A program made the position numbers and the translations under genes. Shown one piece after another: positions 1 through 10,489 of a stretch of DNA of 64,000 nt. The notes below the pieces were generated by a model. The model saw only the letters and a program-made list of their open reading frames with translations, had not been told where the DNA came from and ran no database searches. Each line of letters opens with the position of its first letter. Within the stretch, counting starts at the first letter, position 1. This stretch comes from Trichobilharzia regenti (lineage: Eukaryota > Platyhelminthes > Trematoda > Strigeidida > Schistosomatidae), in assembly GCA_944472135.2 (NCBI GenBank), contig OX235265.1, positions 41,947,459 to 42,011,458 of the forward strand, read 5' to 3'.

Positions 1-237
1 TAACCTTCAATTCAAACTAATAATTTCAGAAAGTATTCTTTCTCTAAATACCAAAACTGAGTATTTCACAGTAGAAAAAAGGGATTTGAAATGACTTGAG
101 ATAGTTGAAAATCCTGACTGGCGAAATAGAGTAACAACAAGCACTCGATGATTGTTTCAACCATTTGCAAGTGAATTCACCAACTCAATGCAGATTCAGA
201 TTCAGATGATAAGGATAGAAGGCTCTTGTGGCCTGTG

Positions 238-3012
238 TTAATCCTTGCAAAGTATATCTCTGCAGAGATCTAACTTCTCTTTGAAAGCGTTCACCGATGG
301 AGCTGATACTACTGAATCAGGTAAGGAGTTCCAATCGTTGACCACTCTGTGAGAGAATCTAAATTCTGCACGTATTTTAATCGTCCTTGGTTTGAGCACC
401 TTTTTGCGGTGACCCCGTAAATGTATCCTAGAAGGGGAGAAAAGGTTAGAAAGGTCAGTTCCTAAATCACCCTTAAGTATACGGTATGCTAAAATTAAGT
501 CGCCTCTCTTCCTTCGGTATGATAACGGGAAGAGATTTAAATGCTCCATCCTCTTATCATAAGGAAGGTGTGAGATACCACTAACTAATTTTGTTCCTAC
601 TCTCTGTACTCTTTCCAGAATATGTGCCTCCTTTTTGAAGCATGGACTCGTCGCTTGTATGCAGTATTCTAGATGAGGCCTGACATATGTTGCGTAGAGT
701 ATTTGGAACATGCCCTCGTCTAATCGTTTGAAAGCCCTTCGAATTGCCCATAGCATTCGAAAAGCTTTAGCTGCGGCTGCATTGCAATTTGCAGTTGTTT
801 TCAAATCGTTGCTGACAATGATTCCTAGGTCCTTCTGTTCTTTAACATCAGGTAGTTCTGCATCCCCTAGGGAGTACGACGTATAAGACTTCTGACCTAA
901 GTGCATTACCGCGCTTTTCCTAGCATTCATTTCCAAACTCCATAGGCTTGACCACTCAGCTAATTTATCTAAGTCATTTTGTAGGGCCAACCTATCCTCG
1001 TTATTGTTTACAGTTTTCCATACCTTAATGTCATCTGCAAATAATAATGAAGATGAAGAAAGAATCCCTGGTAATTCGTTAACGTATAATAGGAATAGCA
1101 ATGGACCTAATACAGTTCCCTGGGGCACTCCACTGGATACTGCTTTCCATCCTGATAGTACACCATTAACTCTAACCTTCTGCCTTCTATCCATTAAGTA
1201 ATCTCTAAACCACTCACATAGGCATTGGTCTAGTCCGAAACCTTTCAGTTTACTAAGGAGACCTAAGTGGGATACTTTGTCGAACGCCTTGCTAAGATCA
1301 ATAAAAACCACGTCCAACAGATGGTCCCTATCTCTGGCCTCAACCCAGTCTTCCCTAGCCAATAGTAGGTTTGTCAAGCAGGATCGTCCTGGTCGGAATC
1401 CATGCTGTTCCACAGCCAACAAGCCATGTGTTTCAACATAAGCTAATAGTTGATCCCTTATAATAGTTTCCAGTACCTTTGCAATAATGCATGTCAGACT
1501 TACCGGCCTGTAGTTAGATACCAATTGCCTATCCCCGTCCTTGAAGATAGGGCTTATAATGGCATCCTTCCAGTCCCTGGGTAGCTTAGCCTGCGTCAGA
1601 GACATTTGGAAAATCTCCGTAAGCGGAATATATATTATATCCGCCAAGGAAAGTAACAACTTAGGGTGGAGTCCATCCGGCCCAGGTGATTTACCTGGCT
1701 TCAGTTTAGACAGTAGTTTCAGAACCTTTGTGTGCTCTACCACAATTGAGGGCATCTGAGTGGCGATGGCAGTGACCTCGCCATATCCCTGGGTGGTACT
1801 ATCAGACGAGAAGACGTCACAGAAGTATTCAGAGAGGTTTTCAGCCTTCCCTTCGTCTGACTCAGCCGCTTCTCCACTAATGGTTATGAGTGACGGTATA
1901 CCACTGCTAGTTTTAGTCCTACGTTTAATATACGAGTAAAACCTTTTTGGGTAATGAACGCAATCTAGTACTAATCGTCTCTCGTACTCTATACGACTCT
2001 TGTTAATCGCATACTTACAGAGGTTTCGAGTTTTGCGGTAGTCTTTCTGGAAGTTTTCCCTTCCTGTCATAACAAATTGGTCCCATAAGTTCTTTCGCCG
2101 TCTTAATAACCTCCTTATTTCACTAGTGATCCAAGGAGGTTCATGCGACGGCTTTCGAGGAGTGTACCAAGGTATAAAAGGTGAAGTGACACGATCTAGT
2201 GTATTCCTAAATCCTACCCAAGCTTCCTCGACAGTCTGACTTGTATCAACTGACCAGTCAACCACAGTTGCTGCGTTCCGGATTCCTTGTATATCCGCTT
2301 TCCAAATGTTTGGACGAGCAGATTTTGGCCTGTGCATGAGAGAATGAATCCTAAACGTAAAAGCAATGACTATGTGGTCACTGCTGCCAAGCGGCGGAAG
2401 GCACCTAATGTTACCAACGTCCTCCTTCTGGTGTGTCAATACCAAGTCTAGAGTAGATGGATCATGTTCAGGGTGATACCGTGTTGGTGCATGCATATGT
2501 TGCACGAGTGCACATTCAAGCACTGTCAATGTGAGCTCCCTATTGAAACAGGTATACAAACTAGTGGAGTTTAATTCCCCCCAATTAATATGTGGAGCGT
2601 TAAAGTCGCCAACAATCAGACACCTATTTCTACTACCCCACGCCCTCAAGTGATTTAGAACGAAGTCATCAGCTTGGCTAGCAGGACTTCTGTAGATAAC
2701 TCCGATCGTTAAAGTGCCTTTGTTTAAGTTAATGATGCAACTTGCGGCTTCACTGGTGCCGCTGTCATGAGCTTCTGACAACGTTGACCTGATCCCTATG
2801 TCATCCCGGATGTAAAGAGCAACCCCCCCACCTTTCCGACTACTTACTCTGTCTGCTCGTATGCAGATATACCCAGGTATGAGTGGAGTTAAGTCTACAC
2901 CCACTAACAACCACGTCTCAGTGATAGCAATTACATCAGGTTGTAGTCTTTCAGATAACTCTCCTAATTCGGCGAGCTTATTCCTAAGACTACATGCGTT
3001 CGTATAGCACAC
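238..3012 (-). CDS. ORF2: apurinic-type endonuclease + reverse transcriptase of a CR1-like element
   Basis: This 924-residue polyprotein would nick target DNA and copy the element RNA by target-primed reverse transcription. The N-terminal third is an exonuclease-endonuclease-phosphatase fold: Asn5, Glu32 in ITETW, GDFNAPHINW (135-144) and the SDH triad (211-213). The reverse transcriptase follows, with KSPGPDG (441-447), the catalytic Asp of FIDLSKAFD (570-578), SGVPQGTVLGP (627-637) and FADD (658-661). The C-terminal LERVQR...LSYRRKRGDL...WNSLPDSVV pattern is typical of CR1/jockey-type elements. All catalytic residues are present and the frame is open. The start is 8 bases after the ORF1 stop, suggesting reinitiation or coupled translation. 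The exact CR1 subfamily is not determined. Confidence 0.93.
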   Translation of the reverse strand: MCYTNACSLRNKLAELGELSERLQPDVIAITETWLLVGVDLTPLIPGYICIRADRVSSRKGGGVALYIRDDIGIRSTLSEAHDSGTSEAASCIINLNKGTLTIGVIYRSPASQADDFVLNHLRAWGSRNRCLIVGDFNAPHINWGELNSTSLYTCFNRELTLTVLECALVQHMHAPTRYHPEHDPSTLDLVLTHQKEDVGNIRCLPPLGSSDHIVIAFTFRIHSLMHRPKSARPNIWKADIQGIRNAATVVDWSVDTSQTVEEAWVGFRNTLDRVTSPFIPWYTPRKPSHEPPWITSEIRRLLRRRKNLWDQFVMTGRENFQKDYRKTRNLCKYAINKSRIEYERRLVLDCVHYPKRFYSYIKRRTKTSSGIPSLITISGEAAESDEGKAENLSEYFCDVFSSDSTTQGYGEVTAIATQMPSIVVEHTKVLKLLSKLKPGKSPGPDGLHPKLLLSLADIIYIPLTEIFQMSLTQAKLPRDWKDAIISPIFKDGDRQLVSNYRPVSLTCIIAKVLETIIRDQLLAYVETHGLLAVEQHGFRPGRSCLTNLLLAREDWVEARDRDHLLDVVFIDLSKAFDKVSHLGLLSKLKGFGLDQCLCEWFRDYLMDRRQKVRVNGVLSGWKAVSSGVPQGTVLGPLLFLLYVNELPGILSSSSLLFADDIKVWKTVNNNEDRLALQNDLDKLAEWSSLWSLEMNARKSAVMHLGQKSYTSYSLGDAELPDVKEQKDLGIIVSNDLKTTANCNAAAAKAFRMLWAIRRAFKRLDEGMFQILYATYVRPHLEYCIQATSPCFKKEAHILERVQRVGTKLVSGISHLPYDKRMEHLNLFPLSYRRKRGDLILAYRILKGDLGTDLSNLFSPSRIHLRGHRKKVLKPRTIKIRAEFRFSHRVVNDWNSLPDSVVSAPSVNAFKEKLDLCRDILCKD

Positions 3013-3020
3013 CGAAACAC

Positions 3021-4109
3021 CTACGTGTTCACCCGGCTTATGAAGAGAGGTCTCGGCAGCATCGGTTTCCGAGACCTCACCACCCGAAAACCCAATAGTT
3101 TGAGGTCCTTCTCGCCTTTCTCTAGCCTGGCCTTTAGTTCAGCCACGGCTTCTCTTCTTTTGATTCTATCTTCCAAAGGCCAATCAGGCCTTATTTTTAG
3201 ACTTTTGTCGTTGACTTTGAACGCGTTGTCGAGGATGGTCCTCCTCTCTGTTTCGTTCCCTAAAACTACCTTAAGTAGTCGTCGAGGAGTTCCTGTAGCA
3301 TCAGGGTTTCGTTTTCCGATCCTGATAGCCTTTCGTACGTGTACTCCAGTTGTTTTTTCGGGAAGTATTTCCCGGAATATGGAGCTGATCGCCTTCAGAT
3401 CATCTGCATGTCGGGCAGCTGGATCTGTGTTCTTAGATTCCTCCAAGTTCCAGATGATAATACTGTAACTAGAGTCCGTGGGTTTCTGAGTTTTGCTGGA
3501 ACTAACAGTCGTCGAGACCTTGTTGGTAAACTCGGCTACTGTTTCTTTCCTAGTTTTGTTTAGCTTCTTACCTTTCGGCAGCAACCAAGTGGAGTCCGTT
3601 TCTCCCACTCTGTTTTCGCCGCGACTAGAAGCCATTCGTGCACTAGACACGCTGCGCTTTGGCGTTGCTATTTCACAGGCTGGTTTTGCCATGCTGGCAC
3701 TACTTGCCCTTCTGGATTTCCGTTGCCTTTTGCGCTTTGCAGCAACAGATGTCTGGGCATTTTGTGCTTCTTTCGCTTCTGAGACTTCAGGAGGTGATGC
3801 ACCCTGAATCTTACAACTATGTCCTGAACCGCCATCCTTGGCGAAGGTTTCTGGTACAGGCTTTTCAACTATGTCTTTCGACAATTTCTTGGACATCAAG
3901 AGTCCTACTGCCTCTTGGATGAGGACATCTAACGGGTTGCTGCAAAATTTGCACAGCCATGGAGATGATGGCTTGCAACATCTCTTATAGGCTACTGGTG
4001 TTAAACCAGTGCAAACTTTGTGGAACCAAAGGCTGCAGTTGTCACACTGCATCCCATCATCCACCGGAAAGTGGCAGTCCGGTCGACCACAATTGTTAGT
4101 TGGGGCCAT
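3021..4109 (-). CDS. ORF1: PHD-finger RNA-binding/chaperone protein of the CR1-like element
   Basis: This 362-residue protein precedes ORF2 on the same strand. Residues 7-56 form a C4HC3 PHD-type zinc finger: Cys7, Cys12, Cys22, Cys25, His30, Cys33, Cys53, Cys56. A Lys/Arg/Ser-rich middle (about 120-215) is likely disordered and nucleic-acid binding. Residues about 220-330 (IIIWNLEES ... KAIRIGKR ... LKVVLGNETERRTIL) resemble the RRM-like/transposase_22-type fold of non-LTR ORF1 proteins, followed by a charged, coiled-coil-prone stretch (EAVAELKARLEKGEKDL). PHD-containing ORF1s are known in CR1-like elements. Its probable role is RNA binding and ribonucleoprotein assembly. Confidence 0.85.
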   Translation of the reverse strand: MAPTNNCGRPDCHFPVDDGMQCDNCSLWFHKVCTGLTPVAYKRCCKPSSPWLCKFCSNPLDVLIQEAVGLLMSKKLSKDIVEKPVPETFAKDGGSGHSCKIQGASPPEVSEAKEAQNAQTSVAAKRKRQRKSRRASSASMAKPACEIATPKRSVSSARMASSRGENRVGETDSTWLLPKGKKLNKTRKETVAEFTNKVSTTVSSSKTQKPTDSSYSIIIWNLEESKNTDPAARHADDLKAISSIFREILPEKTTGVHVRKAIRIGKRNPDATGTPRRLLKVVLGNETERRTILDNAFKVNDKSLKIRPDWPLEDRIKRREAVAELKARLEKGEKDLKLLGFRVVRSRKPMLPRPLFISRVNT

Positions 4110-4582
4110 AATTTTAATTTGTTACAACTATACAGTTATATATACGTCAAAACAGTGAGGTTAATGCCAAACAAATACACACTTATATATACGTGTGACA
4201 GCTAGGTAAATACCAACCAAAACACAAAATGTGAATAAAACAGACAACACTTGAACTAAATAAATCAGTTAAAGTGAACTAAAAGCTTCTGATGTGGTTT
4301 AAACAACAAAAGCAGAATTTACTTCACAACGTAAAAAATGCCACTCTCCTTTTTCAAAGCGCGCGCGCTGTTCCTAAATCATTTCAGTTTTAAATTTCTA
4401 ATCAGCGAAACAACTCAAATTCAGGTTAGCAAACTGAAAGGACAAGAGACTGAAAGAAACTACATATTAGCATAACGTACACTACCGATGAGTTTGGATA
4501 CAAAGTAGGCATCTGTCTTGCACTGTCTAAGGATGCTCATCATAAAGACAATGGAATCTTAGTGAGGAAACCACGTAACTGC

Positions 4583-5500
4583 TTAGATTTCTCTCCCATT
4601 ACAAATAGGCATCTTAGAACAATGACACTGAACTTCAGAGAACTGTGTCTACACAAACACATACAATTAAGTATGATTATTATCTTTGCATTACAGTAAA
4701 TTAGAATACACATATGCATTCAAATTGAAAAGTCTAACATTTTAAGCATATTTAACTTATTAAATAGTCAGTAGAACAACTGTATCTCGTATTTCCAACT
4801 CATATCATTTATAGGTACAACGTTTTCTTTCTCTCCTTTCGTTTTCTCTCTCTCTTTTCTCTGTTATGTGCTCCTTTGTTATTTTCTTCCTTACAAACTC
4901 TTTTTAAAACATTCTTCTTCTTTCTTTCACACTCTGTATATCTCGACCTTATTGTTACCACTTACGCCAGTAAATATGCTAGCATCTACTTTTCTAACAC
5001 CTTCAAACACTGTTCAATTTTTGGCATTCCTACCGACCAGCCAATATGTTGTTGTCATAACTAACTGAGATTACCTTTAATCTATGTAGGACTTTATTTA
5101 TTGTTAATGTACTAACTAGATGCAATACTGTAGTAAAATGCTGAGAATTCCATTCCGTATCACAAGTACTGTTTTGGAATAAAGTAAATTATTATTATTA
5201 AAAATTTTTGTAGTTCAAAATGTATTTCTCCAAGTTCACTCACGAGCATATCAAACATAAGCGTTCAAATTATGCTCATACACAAATGTTACAACAATAT
5301 AAACAACAAATGTTTCAGATAATCAAAGTGTGATTCATAATATTGATTTTCCGAAACTATATTTCCATCATAATCTCAGCAAAACTGAAATGAATAACTC
5401 CAGTGTTTTGTTCAGTTAACTAGTCCGAAATCCTTTGGGTGGAATAATTAAAACTGAAATAAAAAAATTTGTACACACATATATGTATTAAAGAACACAC
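4583..5500. repeat. Dispersed repeat, copy A (interrupted by a non-LTR tail)
   Basis: Bases 4583-4750 and 5200-5500 together match 13966-14390 colinearly by eye (for example the shared phrases around acaatgacactgaac and tgtagttcaaaatgtatttc). The copy at 14 kb is continuous, so this one was interrupted by the fragment at about 4755-5199. No coding content seen. Confidence 0.7.
4755..5199 (+). mobile_element. 5'-truncated 3' tail of a non-LTR retrotransposon
   Basis: The segment ends in the same 3' terminus as the element at 5790-6738: a stretch ending gtatcacaagtactgtttt, then ggaataaagtaaatta and a (ATT)n tail. It sits inside copy A of the repeat whose uninterrupted form is at 14 kb, which gives an empty site and confirms it as an insertion. 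Only 3' untranslated sequence is present. Confidence 0.7.
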
Positions 5501-5713
5501 CTATCGTGTCTTTAAAATTCTGGCCCAATCAATCATCATGTGAGTTATGAATGGACATCAGAATAAAAGTTGTATGAATTTTGGTCGAAATTTGACCACA
5601 GATTTACTTCTATTATTAGTGTATTTTGTTATTATGCCACCTTAAGTACTCTCTACTTTTGTATTAAACTTTCGTGATCACGTTCGACGAGAGTTTACAT
5701 TCATGGATAACTA

Positions 5714-5721
<8 letters not shown>

Positions 5722-5759
<38 letters not shown>
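5722..5759. repeat. (TA)n microsatellite
   Basis: Uninterrupted alternating TA run of about 36 bases. Confidence 0.95.
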
Positions 5760-5762
<3 letters not shown>

Positions 5763-5789
5763 TTATAATCATGTGTGCCGTTGTGAGGA

Positions 5790-6738
5790 TAATTATACAT
5801 CATTCGTTAGCCTTTCCATATAACTCAACCCCTCCTCTTACAGTTCATAAACTCTTGCATCCTACCTATTCTTCTTTATTGTTCACCCTTGCTTATTCTT
5901 TCCTGGTTTGCTTAAAAAAGACTATGTCACAATTCGTAGAATGCTGAAGACTGTCAGTAGGGTGAGTGGTGTCCCAGTGGACCACATAGTTAACATCATT
6001 GTCGATAGGCACTTGACTTCATGCAATAAATTTGCTAAAGGGATTTTGTCTGACTTGGAGCATCCACTTTACCCTCAACTTTCACCTTGCATCTCCTCAG
6101 GTAGAACAAGAAGTAACTTCAGAAAACTGTATGCTCGCACGTCTAAGTATAGAAATTCTATGATACCATCCTTGGCACGTATTTTATGTGATGAAAATAG
6201 TGTCAGTCAAGAATTAACCAACCTTTTTTCATCTTGTAGTAAAGAAACATTTTCCTCCATCCATCCTTATATACCTTCAAGTTTTACTTTTATTATTCCT
6301 ATTATATTCATGGTTCTGTTGCTTCTTTGTTTTACTTTGATAGTTGCAAACACCAACTTATGTCTATGACTGCTGTAATCTTTGTTTTTCCCCTCACCAC
6401 ATCATGTAAAGAGAACATTATATTCAATATTTTTAAACATGCTAGGATTTCTATACCGCATCGACAATACTGTGTCAAAGAGGCCAACGGCAATTTTCAC
6501 TTGTATTATTATTATTATTACCTTAGCTGTTATCATTATTATTGCTATTTCCATTTTATATGCTGCATGTTTTTGACATTACCCCTATTGTAAATGTGGA
6601 AAATTTTCTGTGTGATTAATTTTATTTATAATTTGAGGAAATTAGATGCAATATTGTGATTAATGCTGAAAATTCCATTCTGTATCACAAGTACTGTTTT
6701 TGGAATAAAGTAAATTATTATTATTATTATTATTATTA
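5790..6738 (+). mobile_element. 3' part of a CR1-like non-LTR element (RT C-terminus + 3'UTR + (ATT)n tail)
   Basis: The 5' side is truncated. An open frame 5908-6369 encodes MLKKDYVTIRRMLKTVSRVS...VDHIVNIIVDRHLTSCNKFAK...PLYPQLSPCISSGRTRSNFRKLYARTSKYRNSMIPSLARIL, a C-terminal tail found after the RT domain of CR1-like elements. A more decayed copy of the same family lies at 35030-35930. After the stop comes a 3'UTR and the terminus shared with 5199, ending in (ATT)n at about 6717-6738. No RT catalytic domain remains here. Confidence 0.75.
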
Positions 6739-6829
6739 GAAGGATAAATCAGATTGGTGAAAATAGTTTTATTATGAGAAATAAGTGATACATATCCGAT
6801 TTATTTATTAATCAAGAGTTGTCATGCAT

Positions 6830-7384
6830 CAGCTGATATCATTTTATCTCGCCCGTTCAAACATTTCGAATTCATCCATATATGTATAGCTTTTGTGGTC
6901 TATAGTTCTTTATATGAGTCAGAATCTTTCTGTAGAACTTTGATCCTATTAAAATCGATTTCTTGTCCCGTTTCAATAGAATGTAGGTCAGTTGCCGATG
7001 GTCAAAGACTGATTCAGGCGTATGCCATGAGAGATAGTTAAATGCAGATCAAAATTCATGCAAATATATGTGTAAGACTTAAGCACTGTGGTAGTAAGTA
7101 ATTCCATATTAGTTTATTTATTAGATGTATCACACAGTGAAAGAGTATTGCTGCTTACTGGATGACGTTTCGAACAAAATTTATTACTGTTTATAATCAT
7201 ATCAATTGTGATCACACGACTTTGAAATTTGAGTTTTATAGTTTTCTTTGTCTTCTCCTATTTGTCGTAATGGTAGTAGAATTTTCCAGATATCTGGCTG
7301 GACAGGTGTTGAATCATTCCTATTACATGTATTTGCAGTTGGTTCGGTAAGTACAAAGCTTCTGTTATCAATCTCTCCCTCCAC
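6830..7384 (-). pseudogene. Penelope-like element fragment (RT/GIY-YIG linker and C-terminus)
   Basis: Minus-strand translation gives a decayed series: PDIWKILLPLRQIGED-like then KTQISKSCDH (about 7300-7200), resembling the LPYVG...K..I...C segment after the RT of Penelope-like elements. Farther on (about 7020-6830), ETGQEIDFNRIKVLQKDSDSYK resembles the end of the GIY-YIG endonuclease domain. Several stops and frame shifts interrupt it. Assignment rests on recalled family patterns, so it is moderately sure. Confidence 0.5.
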
Positions 7385-8062
7385 TCTGCGACATCAGATT
7401 TTAAAACTGTCATCCTATCCCATCCTATTGCATGGTTGTGTGTAATTTCATTTAATCAGTGGCATAGCTGAAATATTCTCTAGATTTCTTATCTTATTTG
7501 GGTCAACCAAATTCATGAATATTTGTTTACATTGTTTATGATGACTATTCACAACTTAAATATGATTAAACAAGAATTTTGAAAGCCACGATATACATCT
7601 TTCTTATATCTCCATGGTTTTATTTCGATTATTTCCCTGGAGACGTTCAGATCAGTTTACTGAACCAAAAGAGTGGTATTATTTATTTCAATTTCTTTGA
7701 GATTTATGCAAACATAATTATCACATATGTCTACTTTTCATTCAGCGTCTCATCTTGGCGGAAGTATTTGGTTAAATCTTGACTGAAGCTCGTATAAATT
7801 ACACAAAAACCTGTTAGTTAATTTTAAAAGAAAAAACGAGTGTCTGGAAAAAAAGCAAAATGTGAATGAAAACAAAAATTAAAACAATTAGTCCCTTTGA
7901 TAAATTTGAGTAAGGCATTTAGAAGACAAATTTCGCGAGGTGATGATATCATTTCGTAGTTTCTTTACAACCGCTTGACAACTAACATAGTTAACAATAA
8001 TAAAATAGAGATCATGACAATTACTCAGTTAAATAAAAACAAAAGTACATACTAATGACCAA

Positions 8063-8305
8063 TCATGTAGTCCATGGTAGGCGAAAAATGAAGTCTATTG
8101 TTGTTTTTTGTACAAACAGTTTAGGCTGCATGGGATTAATCCGAAGTGCTTTCATCACCACGTTCAATAACCTTGAATTAGAGTTATGTGAAATAATTGT
8201 GAAACAGTCATTAGTATTGATTTTGTGGCCGGACATTAATAAGTGTTTTGGAATGGATGATGCTGGATTTCTATTCAGATTATTCACATTGTGATTTTCT
8301 CGCAA
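8063..8305 (-). pseudogene. Penelope-like element C-terminal fragment
   Basis: An 80-codon open stretch reads KHLLMSGHKINTNDCFTIISHN...LLNVVMKALRINPMQPKLFVQKTTIDFIFRLPW, which matches the end of Penelope-like GIY-YIG endonucleases (HL...GH.I...F.I......LL...EAL.I....P.LCVQK......LPW). It lies on the minus strand at higher coordinates than the 6830-7384 fragment and carries a C-terminal segment, so the two are separate copies rather than one element. The region 7390-8060 between them shows nothing else recognisable. Confidence 0.55.
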
Positions 8306-8659
8306 AATTCGTCTTCTAAATGCCTTATTCAGAAAACAAAAATTGACAAATCACTGTAAATGATTTTACATTTATTGAAAAATTCTTATTTTGTTTATAC
8401 AATCAGCCTTTTGTTTGTTACATAACATTTATATTCAATGAATGTATACCTTATTGGATTGTAGCAGTACAAATTGAAAAGAGCATGTGAATGTTATGTC
8501 AGCTTGTAGCACATTCAATGCATCATGAACTGTATAAATGAAAAGCACAAAACACGCTAACAATGATCGATTGAAATTCTCAAAGATATTAGGCTAATTC
8601 TTTGTAACTGAAAGGTTTCTAAGATAGACCTTTGATAATATTAGTTTCAGTGGAGGAAA

Positions 8660-8973
8660 TGTAACAACAGAAAACAAGGACCAGGCAACAGATCGTTTAT
8701 TATGGTAATCAATACATATTTATAGATTTTCATGTACATTATTATAGATTATTGTTAATAAACAAACAAAGTCATCTGATTGGCGGTTTCTCGCTGAACG
8801 TCAACTTTGCATCTCTTTGTGGCTGTTTCTTGAATGTCAGATCAACTATATGTTAACCGTATCCGCCTACGCAAAGCCTTTCTTCTCATTTTTCTCACGA
8901 CCAATATTGGGGGCATAAACATTGACGTAAATTACTGTCCAGCAATTTTGACTAACAGCTAGCTCACCACAGA
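8660..8973. repeat. Solo-LTR-like dispersed repeat, copy 1
   Basis: About 310 bases starting TGTAACAACAG and ending CTCACCACA, matching 11591-11922 along its length (shared phrases: ggcaacagatcgtttat, gtacattattatagattatt, ctcacgaccaatattgg). TG...CA ends suggest a solo LTR, but no clear 5-bp duplication flanks it. No internal coding region is seen. Confidence 0.5.
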
Positions 8974-9339
8974 ATTACTATGATTGCTCAGCAATATGAA
9001 AACGTGAGATGTTTGTTGTATGCTTATGCTAATAACTTTATCAATTATATATTTTTTACGATGAATCTAATCATATGAATTACTCATTTTCAACGGAATA
9101 CGTTTAAGAAGTTGGAACTACACAGAATATTTATGGTGAAGTTGTAATTTTGTTGCTTGTCTTACACTTATAGGTTATCTGTCAGACACTGATTGTTTAA
9201 GTTGATATATGAATAACAATATGTAGGAATTGCCCGCCAAATGAACTAGTTATCTAAACAGTTCACAGGTGCTATCACTCCACAGAACATATTACACAAC
9301 TTTTTTGAAAATGAATTACAATCAAACATTGAACAGGAG

Positions 9340-10480
9340 CACTTTAAAAAAAAACAACCGCATGATGTCACTCAGTGTGGAATCTCTCTCCACAAATGTC
9401 GCGATTATGGAGATGATTTGTTTCTTATGTAAGTACTTGGAAGATAACGACTTGAATGTCGGAATACGCACAACGAAGTTAAAACAACTTCTACTTAAAT
9501 GCAACTTAAACGTCCAATTCACATTCAACGGTACTATTTGTAGACACCAATATGGTGTGGAGATGGTTCACCTTTAGTCCCATTACTTGCCGATGTTTTC
9601 ATGGCAAGTTTGGAAAATGGTCCGTTGAAACCGACAGTCGACACACTCTCTGTACAAAAGGTACTTTGATGAGAATTTCATCATCTGTGATGACAAATGT
9701 AACCTAAATTATGTTCTTCGGGTCTTTAGTAGCTGCCACCCAGCCATCAAATTCACAAGTGAAGCAGAGACTGGAGAGACAATATCATTTCTGGACGTCC
9801 GACTAAGAGAGAAGACTAATCGGACTCTGAAGTGATCAATATATCGAAAGCTTACGTGGAACAGCCAGCTGACAAACGTCTACAGTTTGTTAGCCATCAA
9901 TCTCAAGCGGAACCTGATAATATCCCTTGAGATTAGAGTCCGTAGAAACTGCAGTCCGGAATCAGTAGAAGAAGAGTTCACGCTTTTGAGGAAGAAACTT
10001 CTTGAGAATTTCTACCCACCAGGATTTATAGACAAACACATAGAGGCGAAAATCAACGAGAAACAACCCATCTTTATGCCGAAGATGCGATACATTAATG
10101 TGGCGCCCGAAGGCGACCTACTGGACGACATCCTAAAGAGAAGAATATTTAACGTCCTCTGCTGCTACATCATGATTGATATTCTCAGACCGCTCATTGT
10201 TCTTCAACAACTCCAAAGATAAATTATCGCATTTTACCACTTCTATGTGTATCTACTGATTTACTTGCTCATATGGAGCAAGATATATAGGTTGTTTAAT
10301 GCGTGTTTTATCTAAAAGAGTCAAGGAACATTACCCAGCTGGCTACGAAAAGGTAGCAGTGGATCAATAAGAAGTGTTATAGATGGACATATATTCAACA
10401 CTGGTCGCTCAATAAGTAAGGAGAATTCATTCAAATTCATCTACAAAATCAAAAGAGGCCTCTCGAAACGATAAGCTTCC
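9340..10480 (+). pseudogene. Degenerate Penelope-like element (RT + GIY-YIG endonuclease)
   Basis: Translated pieces in shifting frames follow the Penelope order. Residues coded at 9364-9570 read LSVESLSTNVAI...ICKYL-like then LNVGIRTTKLKQLLLKCNLNVQFTFNGT (RT motifs around Penelope VESLFTNVP). At 9575-9800: PLLADVFMASLENG, then TSEAETGETISFLDVRL. At 9840-10220: SIYRKLTW...YPPGFIDKHI. At 10230-10470, a GIY-YIG-type piece (SYGARYIG-like, VKEHYPAGY-like, GHIFNTG). At least four frame changes or stops make it inactive. Cercyon-type Penelope elements are known in schistosomes; the family here is inferred from pattern only. Confidence 0.7.
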
Positions 10481-10489
10481 GTATACTTT

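Larger units (their letters stand above)
1..4340 (-). mobile_element. CR1-like non-LTR retrotransposon, both ORFs intact
   Basis: Two consecutive minus-strand ORFs, a PHD-finger ORF1 and an endonuclease/reverse transcriptase ORF2, are separated by only a few bases, as in CR1-clade elements. Bases 1-237 are downstream of the ORF2 stop and would be 3' untranslated sequence; the 3' end may lie outside the window. The 5' limit is not defined: upstream of ORF1, 4110 to about 4340 reads as non-coding leader with a GC-alternating tract near 4360. No target-site duplication could be identified. No frameshift or stop interrupts either ORF, so the copy looks young. Confidence 0.85.

Noticed and set aside
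3025..3922. Plus-strand frames of 66-147 codons opposite ORF1
   Set aside because: Complementary shadows of the ORF1 coding strand, with no recognisable domain.
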